Positions 25,066 through 34,603 of a DNA stretch of 64,000 bases are shown here, piece by piece (position 1 is the first letter of the stretch; each line of letters opens with the position of its first letter). The position numbers and the translations under genes were made by a program. The stretch covers positions 69,674 through 133,673 of the forward strand of contig JBBCJU010000013.1 of the NCBI GenBank assembly GCA_037190145.1. The letters run 5' to 3'. Below the pieces are notes generated by a model. That model was not told the origin of the DNA, did not search any database, and saw only the letters and a list, made by a program, of their open reading frames with translations. This stretch comes from 55-13 sp037190145. GTDB lineage: Bacteria; Armatimonadota; Fimbriimonadia; Fimbriimonadales; Fimbriimonadaceae.

Positions 25066-26190
25066 TTGAAGTACCAGATGACTCCATCGCCCTTAACACG
25101 CCCGGTATCCACGCTCATGCGGGCGACCTATCATGTTGGGGTCGAACAGACACTAGGTTTTGCCGCTCGCAGGCTTCGTGAAAATTCGGCAGGCATTCTG
25201 CCCGTTGTCTATGAAGCTACCCTGCGCGGAGTGGTTACCGAGCGTTCTTTAGCCTTAGCGTTGGGCCAAGGCCATTCCGAAAGTGATGGAATTGAGGCGG
25301 CCTTTGTCGCGGAGCCACCCGTTGTCAAACAGTATGAAACTGGAGCCGAGGCGCTCCGAATGTTTGACCGTATGAACGCAGGAGCGCTAGTGGTGGTAGA
25401 TGACGACTATCGAGTCGTTGGCGTTCTGAGGGCTTCTGATCTTTATGATCCTCCCACGTTGGCCAATCGCCCCGCCCTAATCGGTGGTATGGCGACTCCG
25501 TTTGGCGTTTACCTGACCACCGGAACACTCAGTGCGGGGCCAGGAGGACTGGCTTTAGTTGCGACTGGAGCCTTGTTGATGGGCATGTTGAGTGTGATTT
25601 CCATCGGCTGCTACTATTTGCTCGACTGGCTCCTCACCATGCAAATGCCAGAACTACTGGCCAATACAATCGCTTCTCTCCTACAGTTTGTTTTGTTTGC
25701 TCTCGGATTCCGCCTTCTTCCCATCTCCGGAACCCACGCTGCGGAACACATGGTTGTTCACACCATCGAACGAGGCGAAGAGTTGACCCCGCAAATCGTA
25801 CGGCGGATGCCTCGCGTTCATCCTCGGTGTGGCACCAACCTGGCAGTGGGAGCGAGTATTTACACATCCATTGCCTTGAATCCAGTTCCCATTGATCTAG
25901 AGTTCAAGCTACTGATTGCCTTGGTGGCAACTCTTTTGCTCTGGAGAAGGGTGGGGGCGCTGGTTCAATATTGGATCACCACTAAGCCTCCCACGGACCG
26001 CCAGATAGAAAAGGGGATTCAGTCCGGTAAAGCGTTGCTTGACAAATACAATCAATCCAAACGCATCCACGCGGGTTTTGCGATCCGACTGTGGAACAGC
26101 GGAATCTTTCATGTGATGGCAGGAGCCTTCCTGGTCGCGGGCATTCTGATGGCGATTTCTGCCTTTACGCCCATTGAAATCCCCATCTAG
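25066..26190 (+). CDS. CBS-domain / DUF1385 (YqhQ-like) fusion membrane protein
   Basis: 374 residues. Residues about 15-125 form a pair of CBS motifs (GILPVVYEATLRGVVTERSL and GALVVVDDDYRVVGVLRASD), usually adenosine-nucleotide sensors. The rest is DUF1385: GTHAAEHMVVHTIERGEELT and MPRVHPRCGTNLAVG, plus about five membrane segments. DUF1385 proteins normally lack CBS domains, so this is an unusual regulatory fusion. The start may be ATG 25066 or 25078. It is divergent from pfkA over about 60 bp, and nucleotide sensing beside a glycolytic kinase is suggestive. Confidence 0.85.
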   Translation: MKYQMTPSPLTRPVSTLMRATYHVGVEQTLGFAARRLRENSAGILPVVYEATLRGVVTERSLALALGQGHSESDGIEAAFVAEPPVVKQYETGAEALRMFDRMNAGALVVVDDDYRVVGVLRASDLYDPPTLANRPALIGGMATPFGVYLTTGTLSAGPGGLALVATGALLMGMLSVISIGCYYLLDWLLTMQMPELLANTIASLLQFVLFALGFRLLPISGTHAAEHMVVHTIERGEELTPQIVRRMPRVHPRCGTNLAVGASIYTSIALNPVPIDLEFKLLIALVATLLLWRRVGALVQYWITTKPPTDRQIEKGIQSGKALLDKYNQSKRIHAGFAIRLWNSGIFHVMAGAFLVAGILMAISAFTPIEIPI

Positions 26191-26213
26191 GGTATCCTTT
26201 GTAGCTCATTCCA

Positions 26214-26462
26214 ATGTACAACCTCTATGTCGCATTTATCGTGATTGGCGTAATCGTCGCCATCCTATTCTCCGCACTGGTGTTCCTCACCGGCAAGGGA
26301 GATGCGATGAGTGGAGGCGGAAGCGTTCGCACCACATTTAAGGGAAAAGCGGGTTTCGATGACTTCATGTCTAAGCTCACCCTGTACCTTGGCGTCGGCT
26401 TCATGGTTTTGATGCTTGTTATCGACGTTCTTGGTCACCAAGCCATGACCGTCGCGAAGTAG
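26214..26462 (+). CDS. secG: Preprotein translocase subunit SecG
   Basis: 82 residues with two hydrophobic segments (VAFIVIGVIVAILFSALVFL and LTLYLGVGFMVLMLVIDVL). Between them lie the typical SecG loop (GDAMSGGGSVRTTFKGKAG) and a short tail. It is part of the SecYEG export channel. It lies 23 bp after the CBS-DUF1385 gene and is followed by a strong terminator. Confidence 0.9.
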   Translation: MYNLYVAFIVIGVIVAILFSALVFLTGKGDAMSGGGSVRTTFKGKAGFDDFMSKLTLYLGVGFMVLMLVIDVLGHQAMTVAK

Positions 26463-26481
26463 CTTCAGCGAGGTTTTCACA

Positions 26482-26518
26482 AAAAGCGGCCCGGTTCCTT
26501 GGGAACCGGGCCGCTTTT
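26482..26518. terminator. Bidirectional intrinsic terminator
   Basis: A perfect 17-bp stem (AAAAGCGGCCCGGTTCC and its complement) with a 3-nt loop, A-tract on one side and T-tract on the other, lies between the convergent secG and TolB-like genes. It can serve both strands. Confidence 0.95.
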
Positions 26519-26529
26519 CTTTGTTTATC

Positions 26530-27813
26530 TTATTTGGTTTGAGGACTGTATCGTGGTGTCATGAAGTTGCCACCGTCTGATACCTTTGTTTCTGAAGATC
26601 CGTCCTTGCCGATCTTATAGATCGCTCGCTCCTGACCACTTCGCTTGATGTAAAGCAGGGTCTCGGAGTTTGGATGCCATGAAACTTCAAAGATGTTGCC
26701 GGCGATGACTTGAGCTCCAGCCTGAATTCCACCGGGTTGCAGCGGGGCCACAATCAGGCTTCCAGGAATGAAACTGTCACCGTCATAAGTTCCGGCCACG
26801 GTTGCAAACTGACTTCCATCTGGACTCACAACCGGTGCTCCAAACGCCATTTTGTCATCGCCACTGATGGCGAGGGGAAGAATCGCTTCATTCCCTTGCT
26901 TTTCAGGGTCCAAGATGAACATCCCGTGCGTGAAAGGTTTCACAACTTTCCCATCTTTGATATTGGCAGCAGGAATATTGTCGGGATCCGGAAATTGAAA
27001 ATTCAAGATAGAAAAGACAAGGTTGCCCGTTTTCGGATCTACGTCCATCTCAATGCGATCCCCACCAAAGATCGGGCGAGGGAGGAGTTCTTGAGGGGTT
27101 TTGGCCCCCACTTTCTGAATAATCAGAACCTCTCCTTCATCGCCCTTCATAATCGCCGCGATAAAGCCTTGACCTTTGATCCAACGAGCGGACCGAAATG
27201 CGTTCCCGTACTTCTTGTACATGGCATCAAACTGTCCAGAACCACCAGCCCCTTCATCAGCCCCTACGGTCACTCCACCAGGAGGAGGAAGAAGCTGCTG
27301 CGATGTGGATTTCCTGACATTGAAGTCAAGTACGAAACCACCTTGCGTGATCATTGCCGACTGTCCCGCAAGATTGACCGCTGCCTTGTCCGCAATATCA
27401 GCGGTTGGGAACGATGGGTCGAACTTGCTGAGTGTTCCTGTACTTCGTTGGTCAACCGCTTTAGAACCTGGATTCCACCGGAAGAGATGGAAGGCACTTT
27501 CTTTGCGGTCGCTAGAGAAGAACAGCCGATTGCCGTCTGGTCTCCAAACAATATCTCGGTCCGTCTTCCCAGTCTCGTAATCAGGACTTGGAATCTTGGA
27601 TCCGGTTTTATCAAAGATAACGGCCTGTTGCCCCTCGTCCAAAATCTCGATAGCCGCAACCATCCCGTCCGAATCAATCGTTCCGGTATCCGGATCTTCT
27701 CGCCACTGCAACACATATTGGATGCCAAGAAATACGGCGGCTACCGAAAGGAGAAGGAAGAACGTACGAAGCAGTAGCTTCTGAACGATTTTTGGGTGTT
27801 TCTGTTGCTCCAT
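26530..27813 (-). CDS. Membrane-anchored TolB/PD40-like beta-propeller protein
   Basis: 427 residues. A single N-terminal anchor (TFFLLLSVAAVFLGIQYVL) precedes repeats with propeller signatures such as DIVWRPDGNRLFFSSD, APVVSPDGSQFATVAG and VSWHPNSETLLYIKR. It is probably a periplasmic scaffold or substrate-binding propeller; no catalytic residues are evident. It follows fmt by 5 bp and ends at the shared terminator, so it is last in a prmC-def-fmt-propeller run. Confidence 0.82.
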   Translation of the reverse strand: MEQQKHPKIVQKLLLRTFFLLLSVAAVFLGIQYVLQWREDPDTGTIDSDGMVAAIEILDEGQQAVIFDKTGSKIPSPDYETGKTDRDIVWRPDGNRLFFSSDRKESAFHLFRWNPGSKAVDQRSTGTLSKFDPSFPTADIADKAAVNLAGQSAMITQGGFVLDFNVRKSTSQQLLPPPGGVTVGADEGAGGSGQFDAMYKKYGNAFRSARWIKGQGFIAAIMKGDEGEVLIIQKVGAKTPQELLPRPIFGGDRIEMDVDPKTGNLVFSILNFQFPDPDNIPAANIKDGKVVKPFTHGMFILDPEKQGNEAILPLAISGDDKMAFGAPVVSPDGSQFATVAGTYDGDSFIPGSLIVAPLQPGGIQAGAQVIAGNIFEVSWHPNSETLLYIKRSGQERAIYKIGKDGSSETKVSDGGNFMTPRYSPQTK

Positions 27814-27818
27814 GGGAT

Positions 27819-28730
27819 CTAAATGAGGCGAGTGCCTGGTTTTACACGCATTCCATTTGCAAAATCTCGGCCAGACATTCTCTTTTTACCTTCCGGTTGT
27901 ACTTCTAAGAGCACAATACTGCCCTCTCCGAAACTGACTTCGCAACCATCGCGGGTAGATAAAACAACACCTGGCTCCCCTTCCCCAGTGCCCAACTTTG
28001 CCTGACTAATCTTCAAAAGTCCAATATTGGTCTTTAAGAAGGCTCCTGGGGCGGGAGTGAAGGCGCGAAACTTTGCGTACTCTTGAATCGCCGCTTTCTG
28101 AAAATCTAGTTCGCATTCCGCCTTTTCGACTTTAGCGGCATGAGTTGCGACCTCATGATTCTGTTGAGTTCGTGGATAGTTGCCCAGGACAATCTTCGGC
28201 ATCCACTCACTAGCCATTTCTGCGGCCAGCAAAGCCAGCCGATCTTGAAGTTGGCCATAGGTTTCATCGGGATCAATGGGGGTCTTCTCAATATGGATCA
28301 TATCGCCGGTATCCATCCCCTTATCCATCTGCATGAGGGTGACTCCGGTTTCAGGTTCCAAATCTTGGATGGACCGCTGGATTGGAGCCGCACCTCGGTA
28401 CTTCGGCAAGATAGAACCGTGAAGATTGATGCCACCTCGAATCGCAGAATCCAACATTCGTTGACTCAAAATCTGCCCATAGCTGGCAACAACCAAAGCG
28501 TCGGGCCTCAACGCTTCTAACTTTTCGACAAACTCGGGCGTCCGACTCTTAACTGGAGTTTCCACCGGTATCCCCAATCTCTGGGCCAACTCTTTGGCGG
28601 GTGATGGGCTCAGTTTCATTCCCCGACCACTGGGGCGGTCCGGCTGGGTCACCACCAAAATAATGCTCTCCTTCAACGCTTCAAGCGCAGGGAGGCAAAA
28701 AGAACCGGTTCCGAAATAGACAAGACGCAT
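27819..28730 (-). CDS. fmt: Methionyl-tRNA formyltransferase
   Basis: 303 residues. RLVYFGTGSFCLPALEAL opens the Rossmann domain, GGINLHGSILPKYRGAAPI carries the formyl-transfer His and the hydrolase signature, and MDKGMDTGDMI is typical. A C-terminal OB-fold follows (FRAFTPAPGAF). It formylates initiator Met-tRNA. It lies 42 bp after def, the usual def-fmt pairing. Confidence 0.95.
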   Translation of the reverse strand: MRLVYFGTGSFCLPALEALKESIILVVTQPDRPSGRGMKLSPSPAKELAQRLGIPVETPVKSRTPEFVEKLEALRPDALVVASYGQILSQRMLDSAIRGGINLHGSILPKYRGAAPIQRSIQDLEPETGVTLMQMDKGMDTGDMIHIEKTPIDPDETYGQLQDRLALLAAEMASEWMPKIVLGNYPRTQQNHEVATHAAKVEKAECELDFQKAAIQEYAKFRAFTPAPGAFLKTNIGLLKISQAKLGTGEGEPGVVLSTRDGCEVSFGEGSIVLLEVQPEGKKRMSGRDFANGMRVKPGTRLI

Positions 28731-28772
28731 AGGGATAGCTGGTGGTTAGTAGAAAGGTGCCGGGATTGCCTT

Positions 28773-29306
28773 TTACTCGGCATCCTCCTCCTTATCAGGA
28801 TTTGACCAGTGCAAGGTAGCGGGGTCTACTTTGTCGATGAACAATATCCCGTCCAAGTGATCAAGCTCGTGCATCGCTACCCGCGCTTGCATTCCTTCTA
28901 GCTCATAAAGATACGTTCGCCCTTTTGCGTCTTCCGCCTCAATCTCCACATAGTAAGGCCGTTTGACGTCGCCATAGAGTCCAGGGATAGATAAGCACCC
29001 CTCCTGGCCAATCTGTTCCCCTTCCGCTTTGATGACCACAGGATTGATCATGGCGACCGCACGCATACCTTCTGGAGCCATGACGAAAATGCGACTTCCA
29101 ATCCCGACCTGAGGGGCGGCCAAACCCACACCGTGGGCTTTTTTCATGATGCGAATCATGTCATCCGCAAGTAGGGCATGCTTGCGTGTGATCTTTGTCA
29201 CCGCTTCGGCCTTTTGCCGCAGCACCTGGGCAGGAATCTTCACCACCGGGCGCTCGCGATTTTGGACGTAAAGGTACTTGAATTCGTCCGGAACCACGAT
29301 CTCCAT
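28773..29306 (-). CDS. def: Peptide deformylase
   Basis: 177 residues. All three deformylase motifs are present: GVGLAAPQVGI, EGCLSIPG (metal Cys) and HELDHLDGILF (HExxH metal site). It removes the N-formyl group from nascent proteins and is transcribed with fmt. The N-terminus has about 20 extra residues before the core (VVPDEFKYLYVQNRERP). Confidence 0.95.
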   Translation of the reverse strand: MEIVVPDEFKYLYVQNRERPVVKIPAQVLRQKAEAVTKITRKHALLADDMIRIMKKAHGVGLAAPQVGIGSRIFVMAPEGMRAVAMINPVVIKAEGEQIGQEGCLSIPGLYGDVKRPYYVEIEAEDAKGRTYLYELEGMQARVAMHELDHLDGILFIDKVDPATLHWSNPDKEEDAE

Positions 29307-29404
29307 AGGTTCAGATTATGGCAGGTTAGTAGAGTGGACTTGGGATTGCTTTGTGACCATCCTACACTCACGGAAGCACGCAGGATGCGGGTGATCCAAC
29401 TTCG

Positions 29405-30226
29405 TTACATTCCGGGAGTTTGGGCCGTCACCACTCGCTCGATTCCTGATAAGTCCCGAGTGATACGAATCTGTCTCCACTTTTGGGCTTCAAGCAGTCG
29501 AGATACGTCCTGAGCCTGCCCGATGCCAACTTCAACTGCCAAAAAACCTTCTGCTTCGAGATGCCGAGGAGCTTCAGCAGCCAGTCGTTCGTAGATTTCC
29601 AGGCCCGTCGGACCGCTGAAAAGGGCGGAAGCAGGTTCATGATTATTCACTTCCGGCATCAGTTCTTCATGATCTGCAATGTAGGGCGGATTCGAAACGA
29701 TCAGGCTAAAAGGAACCTGCGGGAACCTGGCGAATAAATCGGACTCAAGGAACCTAACATCTGCTTTCAGGAGTTCAGAATTGAATTGCGCTAAGTTCAA
29801 AGCAATCTGAGAAACATCCGTTGCCCAAACATCCAGATCGGGACGCTCCAGCTTCAGGCTAATCGCTAAACATCCGCTTCCCGTCCCCACATCGGCAACC
29901 GGACCGCCTCCAATAAGCTTCAAAGCTTCTTCCAAGAGAATTTCTGTATCTTGCCGGGGGATCAGCACACCAGGAGCGACTTGAAAACGACGGCCATAAA
30001 ATTCTCGCCAACCGAGAATGTAGGCTAAGGGTTCTCGACTTTCCCTTCTCTGAAGCAATGTCTCGGCTGCCAACTCATTTACTTCAGCTTCTGGATGAGC
30101 AATGACCCAAGTTCGATCCACCATCAAAACATGCCCCACCAGAAGCTGGGCCTCCAACCGACTTGATTCGACACCAGCTTTTTGCAGACGACTCACCGCC
30201 ATTTGAAGCCAGTCTTGGATGATCAT
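29405..30226 (-). CDS. prmC: Release factor glutamine methyltransferase
   Basis: 273 residues. The N-terminal helical domain ends with REPLAYILGWREFYG. The SAM-binding domain shows PVADVGTGSGCLAISL and the catalytic IVSNPPYIAD, which methylates the GGQ glutamine of release factors. It lies 98 bp upstream of def on the same strand, so translation termination, deformylation and formylation genes are grouped. Confidence 0.94.
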   Translation of the reverse strand: MIIQDWLQMAVSRLQKAGVESSRLEAQLLVGHVLMVDRTWVIAHPEAEVNELAAETLLQRRESREPLAYILGWREFYGRRFQVAPGVLIPRQDTEILLEEALKLIGGGPVADVGTGSGCLAISLKLERPDLDVWATDVSQIALNLAQFNSELLKADVRFLESDLFARFPQVPFSLIVSNPPYIADHEELMPEVNNHEPASALFSGPTGLEIYERLAAEAPRHLEAEGFLAVEVGIGQAQDVSRLLEAQKWRQIRITRDLSGIERVVTAQTPGM

Positions 30227-30427
30227 GCCGCACAGTGTTCCCTACTTATCAAGAGTTAATGGTGTTTCGGAAATGACAAGTAGCGCATAGGTAGAAAAAC
30301 GATACGGAGATTGCTTAAAGTTAGTTCAGGGATGAACGGCGTTTTCTAAGGATTTGTGAACCTACCAAAGCTTTCTCGAATCCAAGATCTTTTGAAATAC
30401 TTTTAATCTAGGTTCGTCTGAAAGCCG

Positions 30428-31453
30428 ATGCTTGCCACGATTCTGCTTCTTGCCCTGCCAAAGTACGCGGCTACATTTCCGGTGTCTCCCGATGGATTGA
30501 GGTTTATCAAACTTCATGAAAGTTCTGGTGTTCTGAAGGTTGTAGACGCGAAAACAGGCAAAGAGAAACGCGAGTTGATAGGCTGCAAATTCAAGCCATA
30601 TGTCGTTCAGTTCTCTCCCGACGGATCAAAGGTTGCCGCGTCGAATACCCTTGGCGAGGTCTGTCTTTGGGTTGTTGATTCTGGCAAGCTTGTTTTCAAG
30701 GTAACCGACGCGGATACTCGTAGAAGGAGCGCATATATCCCTCTCCTCTTCTCCCCCGACAGCCAGTCGCTGGTAGCGGCCAACCTCAGCCTAACTTCAC
30801 GCACTTTGCCTGAGATAGATGCAACTCCAGATAAAGCGATCCTAAGCTTTTGGAATGCCAAAACGGGGAAGAAGATCACCGAAGTTCGAACCAACAATGA
30901 CTGGCCCGTTTCTCAGCTTTTGTTTGTGAACAAAGGCCGTACCCTGCGCGTTCTCAGCCTCTCTATCACAGATTTTGAGTGGCCAAGCGGCAAGTTGGAA
31001 GGGAGCGAGTGGCCTTGGCAGTTCTATTCGATGAGTGAAGAAGGATCGCTTGCGGGCGAATATCCGGGCCACTGGATCGATGTGTGGGATGTGGCCACGC
31101 GAAAGAGGATGTTTCACGTAAAGGACACAAATCTCACTCCCGTGGAAAAGCTTGTCTTTGCGCCCGACAACAAGAGCTTTGCCATGCTTCGTAAACGGAC
31201 CGAAACTTATGCAGATACAGGGCGTACGCTTTTCACAGCAGAACTGTGGAGCTATCCGGAAGGAACTCTCCTCTGGAAGACCCCGGAGGCGAGCCATAAC
31301 ATGCTCCGCTTCTCACCAGACGGCACCAGTATTATTCTGCCAAACCTGCAGATTCGTAGAGTCCCATCTGGAGAAGTTCTGGGGACCTTCAAAGATACCG
31401 AATGGCCAGTACTTGGAAAGGGCGGCCAGTGGCGGAAGCTACCCGCCCCATAG
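30428..31453 (+). CDS. Secreted WD40-like repeat protein
   Basis: 341 residues with a short hydrophobic start (MLATILLLALPKYAA). Several WD40-like blades are visible: VVQFSPDGSKVAASNTLGEV, LLFSPDSQSLVAANL, LVFAPDNKSFAMLRK and MLRFSPDGTSIILPNL. It is probably a seven-bladed exported propeller, with function unknown. About 200 bp of non-coding DNA without a clear promoter precede it. Confidence 0.75.
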   Translation: MLATILLLALPKYAATFPVSPDGLRFIKLHESSGVLKVVDAKTGKEKRELIGCKFKPYVVQFSPDGSKVAASNTLGEVCLWVVDSGKLVFKVTDADTRRRSAYIPLLFSPDSQSLVAANLSLTSRTLPEIDATPDKAILSFWNAKTGKKITEVRTNNDWPVSQLLFVNKGRTLRVLSLSITDFEWPSGKLEGSEWPWQFYSMSEEGSLAGEYPGHWIDVWDVATRKRMFHVKDTNLTPVEKLVFAPDNKSFAMLRKRTETYADTGRTLFTAELWSYPEGTLLWKTPEASHNMLRFSPDGTSIILPNLQIRRVPSGEVLGTFKDTEWPVLGKGGQWRKLPAP

Positions 31454-31469
31454 TTCAGCCAACAAAACA

Positions 31470-31491
31470 GCGGTTAAACCCTAATAACCGC
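31470..31491. terminator. Possible weak terminator hairpin
   Basis: GCGGTTA and TAACCGC pair perfectly around an 8-nt loop 17 bp after the WD40-like gene. No T-run follows, so termination is uncertain. Confidence 0.4.
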
Positions 31492-31604
31492 CGTATCCAT
31501 TTGCCGTTCGCTATGGTGGTTACCTTTTTTCTGAGGATATGCACTGATCTCACGAGTGAGCTTTCCGTAAGCCACTAAAAGTGAGAACCATAGTAAACTC
31601 AGCC

Positions 31605-32264
<660 letters not shown>

Positions 32265-32271
32265 GAAGGAT

Positions 32272-33768
32272 TTACCTTCCTCCTACGCTTGAAGCCTTTG
32301 CCTTTGATCTTGATACGATAGCCCCCACCGCTTCTAGTCCAGGCGTTGGGGAACGTGAAAAGCCCTGATTGGCGATACCAATCGCCACGAGTCTTAGCTT
32401 AGGAACGAGGACTAACTCGGCATTGAATGTGCCGTCTGATCCGTTGTGCAAGTGAGCCTCGGGAGTCAACACCCAGCCCGAGGCATAGCCAGGATTGCCC
32501 ACCTTTCGAGGCAGCGGAGTATGTAGGCGTTTGATAGTTTCCACCTTGAGAAGTCCGGAAGATTCGCCGACGAGTCCTTTAAGGTGCATCGCTCCGAATT
32601 TTGCAAGGTCTTCCAGATTACAGGCGAACCCACCTCCAGCCGGTGCGGTTAGTAATACTAACGGCTGAATGATCTTGCCCGGTATGGGGCCAGAAGGAGT
32701 TTCGTAGTGACCCCAAATTTGCCCCGTAGAGCTTGGCATTCCAGGTGAGCCGGGAATACTGCAGATCGCAGACTTCATGCCCAATGGTGTGAATAACCGC
32801 TCGTGGATTACATTCTCGAAAGGCTTCTTTGCAATTCGCTCGATGATATGCCCCAAAAGGGAATATCCCGCGTTAGAGTAAGCCATGCGTTCTCCAGGTG
32901 GGCTTAGTGGAGCACGGTTCAAAACATCCTTGGCGTAGGCGGCACGAATCTTCACGGGGTCCTCAAGTTTGCCCATGATTCGCTCTAGATCCGGAGCGGT
33001 GTAGATTTGATCTTGGGGCAGCCCGGAGAGGTGTTGCATGAGCTGCTCAATGGTCACCGTGCGGTAGCCCTCACTCATTGGCATGTCTTTCAGAATGTCG
33101 CCCAGTTTGGTGTCCCAGTCCAACTTGCCTTCTTCGATAAAGATCGCGACCAACGTAGCAGTCATGGCTTTACCAATGGAACCAATAAGCCATCGATCAC
33201 TTAACACGGCAGGTTCCTGCGAACCTGTTTTTTGAATGCCGCTCACTCCGAGTTCAGTTTTTCCGTCTATCCAAGTGGCGAGTCCAACTGCCGGGACATT
33301 TGCGCTCTTAACAACCCTTACAGCAAGGTCGTTCAGGTTCTCATAAGCCGAATGGTCAGGGACTTTTCGAACCTCCAGTAGCGAGGCAGGGTCTGGGGAC
33401 ACTCGAACTCCAATAATCCGATGAGGTTCATTGGATTCGAAGTCAAACCGGATACCCCACTGAGCCCCCGTCTTTGTCTGAAAGGGGCTGACAAATGACT
33501 CAGGCTTATCTTGAATGGGCGATTGAAGCTTGATCGGAGCCAAATCTTCCGCCATCTCTTTTACCGCGACGACCCACTGCTCCAACTTCATGGAGGTGAA
33601 CATCGACTTTGAGAAATGGGCATCCATCATGGACCGGAGGTCATCGGCGTTTTTCGAGTTGAAAGACGTCACGAAAGCGGTCACTCTTGAGTTCGTAGGC
33701 ATTACCTGATGACCCGACGTCCCAACAGGCTTTGCTAACAGCAAAAGCAGTCCCAACTTCGTCCACAT
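32272..33768 (-). CDS. Serine hydrolase, class C beta-lactamase / esterase family, secreted
   Basis: 498 residues. A signal-like start (LGLLLLLAKPVGTSG) and a DUF3887-like N-terminal domain (about 30-140) precede the beta-lactamase fold. That fold has SIGK (Ser nucleophile and Lys) at about 191-194, YSNAGY (YxN) and HNGSDG (third motif). These proteins act as peptidases or esterases more often than as resistance enzymes. It converges with scoB, 7 bp apart. Confidence 0.87.
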   Translation of the reverse strand: MWTKLGLLLLLAKPVGTSGHQVMPTNSRVTAFVTSFNSKNADDLRSMMDAHFSKSMFTSMKLEQWVVAVKEMAEDLAPIKLQSPIQDKPESFVSPFQTKTGAQWGIRFDFESNEPHRIIGVRVSPDPASLLEVRKVPDHSAYENLNDLAVRVVKSANVPAVGLATWIDGKTELGVSGIQKTGSQEPAVLSDRWLIGSIGKAMTATLVAIFIEEGKLDWDTKLGDILKDMPMSEGYRTVTIEQLMQHLSGLPQDQIYTAPDLERIMGKLEDPVKIRAAYAKDVLNRAPLSPPGERMAYSNAGYSLLGHIIERIAKKPFENVIHERLFTPLGMKSAICSIPGSPGMPSSTGQIWGHYETPSGPIPGKIIQPLVLLTAPAGGGFACNLEDLAKFGAMHLKGLVGESSGLLKVETIKRLHTPLPRKVGNPGYASGWVLTPEAHLHNGSDGTFNAELVLVPKLRLVAIGIANQGFSRSPTPGLEAVGAIVSRSKAKASSVGGR

Positions 33769-33869
33769 ACATCCATCATTGCTTAAATGCTGTTGGAGCG
33801 ACTAGTACCAATCTGTGACAATCCGGTTCCCACAAGACGGCCTTTCAACCCAGCTCCACCATGCAATAG

Positions 33870-34343
33870 ATGCATGAAGTAGAATTGACGCTGGTCATGG
33901 CTCCGCTTAACTACCTTACGGTTCAAGATATTCTTTGGATAAACCTCCACGTCACTGGTTCACCCCAAGAATTTGAATATGCCGCGCTAGAAGAAGCGAC
34001 CTACTATCAGTACGGCTATGGCGCAAGCACGAATCTGATTCCTCAAGCCGCAAGGTTCCTAACCGGGTTCCTGAAGAAAGCTCCGATTGCTGCCGGCAAT
34101 GAGGCGACCGCTTTTATTGGTTGCTTGGCATTCCTCAAAGTGAACGGCGTTGAATTGGAACTTGAAAATGCCGTTGAATGGTTCCGTGCCATTGAGAGTG
34201 GAATTCATGAAGCGGAGGAAGCGATTTCGAAAGCTGCTCACGAATCCCATGGTGATCATCACCTAACAATCAGGGATGGTATCGAAAGCGTTCGCGCCAA
34301 GTATGCAGATGCTATAGCAAAGCTTTCGCCAGCCATTGCATAG
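33870..34343 (+). CDS. Fic/Doc-like protein with degenerate catalytic motif
   Basis: 157 residues. The fold pattern follows Doc: YLTVQDILWINLHVTG at the N-terminus, LEEATYYQYGYG, IPQAARFLTGFLKKAP, and AFIGCLAFLKVNGVELE after the motif. The expected HPFxDGNKRT loop is replaced by APIAAGNEAT. Catalytic His, the acidic residue, Lys and Arg are lost while Gly-Asn is kept. It is probably catalytically dead for AMP or phosphate transfer and may act by binding. No Phd antitoxin is next to it. It lies beside tRNA-Pro. Confidence 0.72.
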   Translation: MHEVELTLVMAPLNYLTVQDILWINLHVTGSPQEFEYAALEEATYYQYGYGASTNLIPQAARFLTGFLKKAPIAAGNEATAFIGCLAFLKVNGVELELENAVEWFRAIESGIHEAEEAISKAAHESHGDHHLTIRDGIESVRAKYADAIAKLSPAIA

Positions 34344-34419
34344 GGCACAAAGATAGGGCACAAAAAGAAAACGGATGCTGTTCGCGAGGTCACGAAACGG
34401 TCTGTTAAATTCAATTCTG

Positions 34420-34496
34420 TGGTCGGGATGACTGGATTCGAACCAGCGACCTCTGCGTCCCGAACGCAGCGCTCTACCAAGCTGAGCCACATCCCG
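34420..34496 (-). tRNA. tRNA-Pro (anticodon CGG)
   Basis: A 77-nt cloverleaf on the minus strand. Acceptor CGGGATG pairs with CATCCCG. The anticodon stem CTGCG/CGCAG encloses TTCGGGA, giving anticodon CGG (codon CCG). The T arm is CTGGTTCGAATCCAG, and CCA is encoded at 34420-34422. Confidence 0.96.
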
Positions 34497-34603
34497 TTTG
34501 AAGGGCGTTATTTTACCTAGCTTTAACCTAGCAAGCCAAAAGCCCCACTATTTGCAGAATCTGCTGAACTTTTGCCGAATTTGCACGGTAAGTTCTCCTA
34601 ATT

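Noticed and set aside
26710..27777. 355-codon plus-strand frame
   Set aside because: It lies wholly antisense to the TolB-like gene, whose product has clear propeller motifs; the plus frame encodes no recognisable domain.
32272..33768. Antibiotic-resistance beta-lactamase
   Set aside because: Motifs fit the broad serine-hydrolase family with a DUF3887-like domain; nothing points to beta-lactam hydrolysis.
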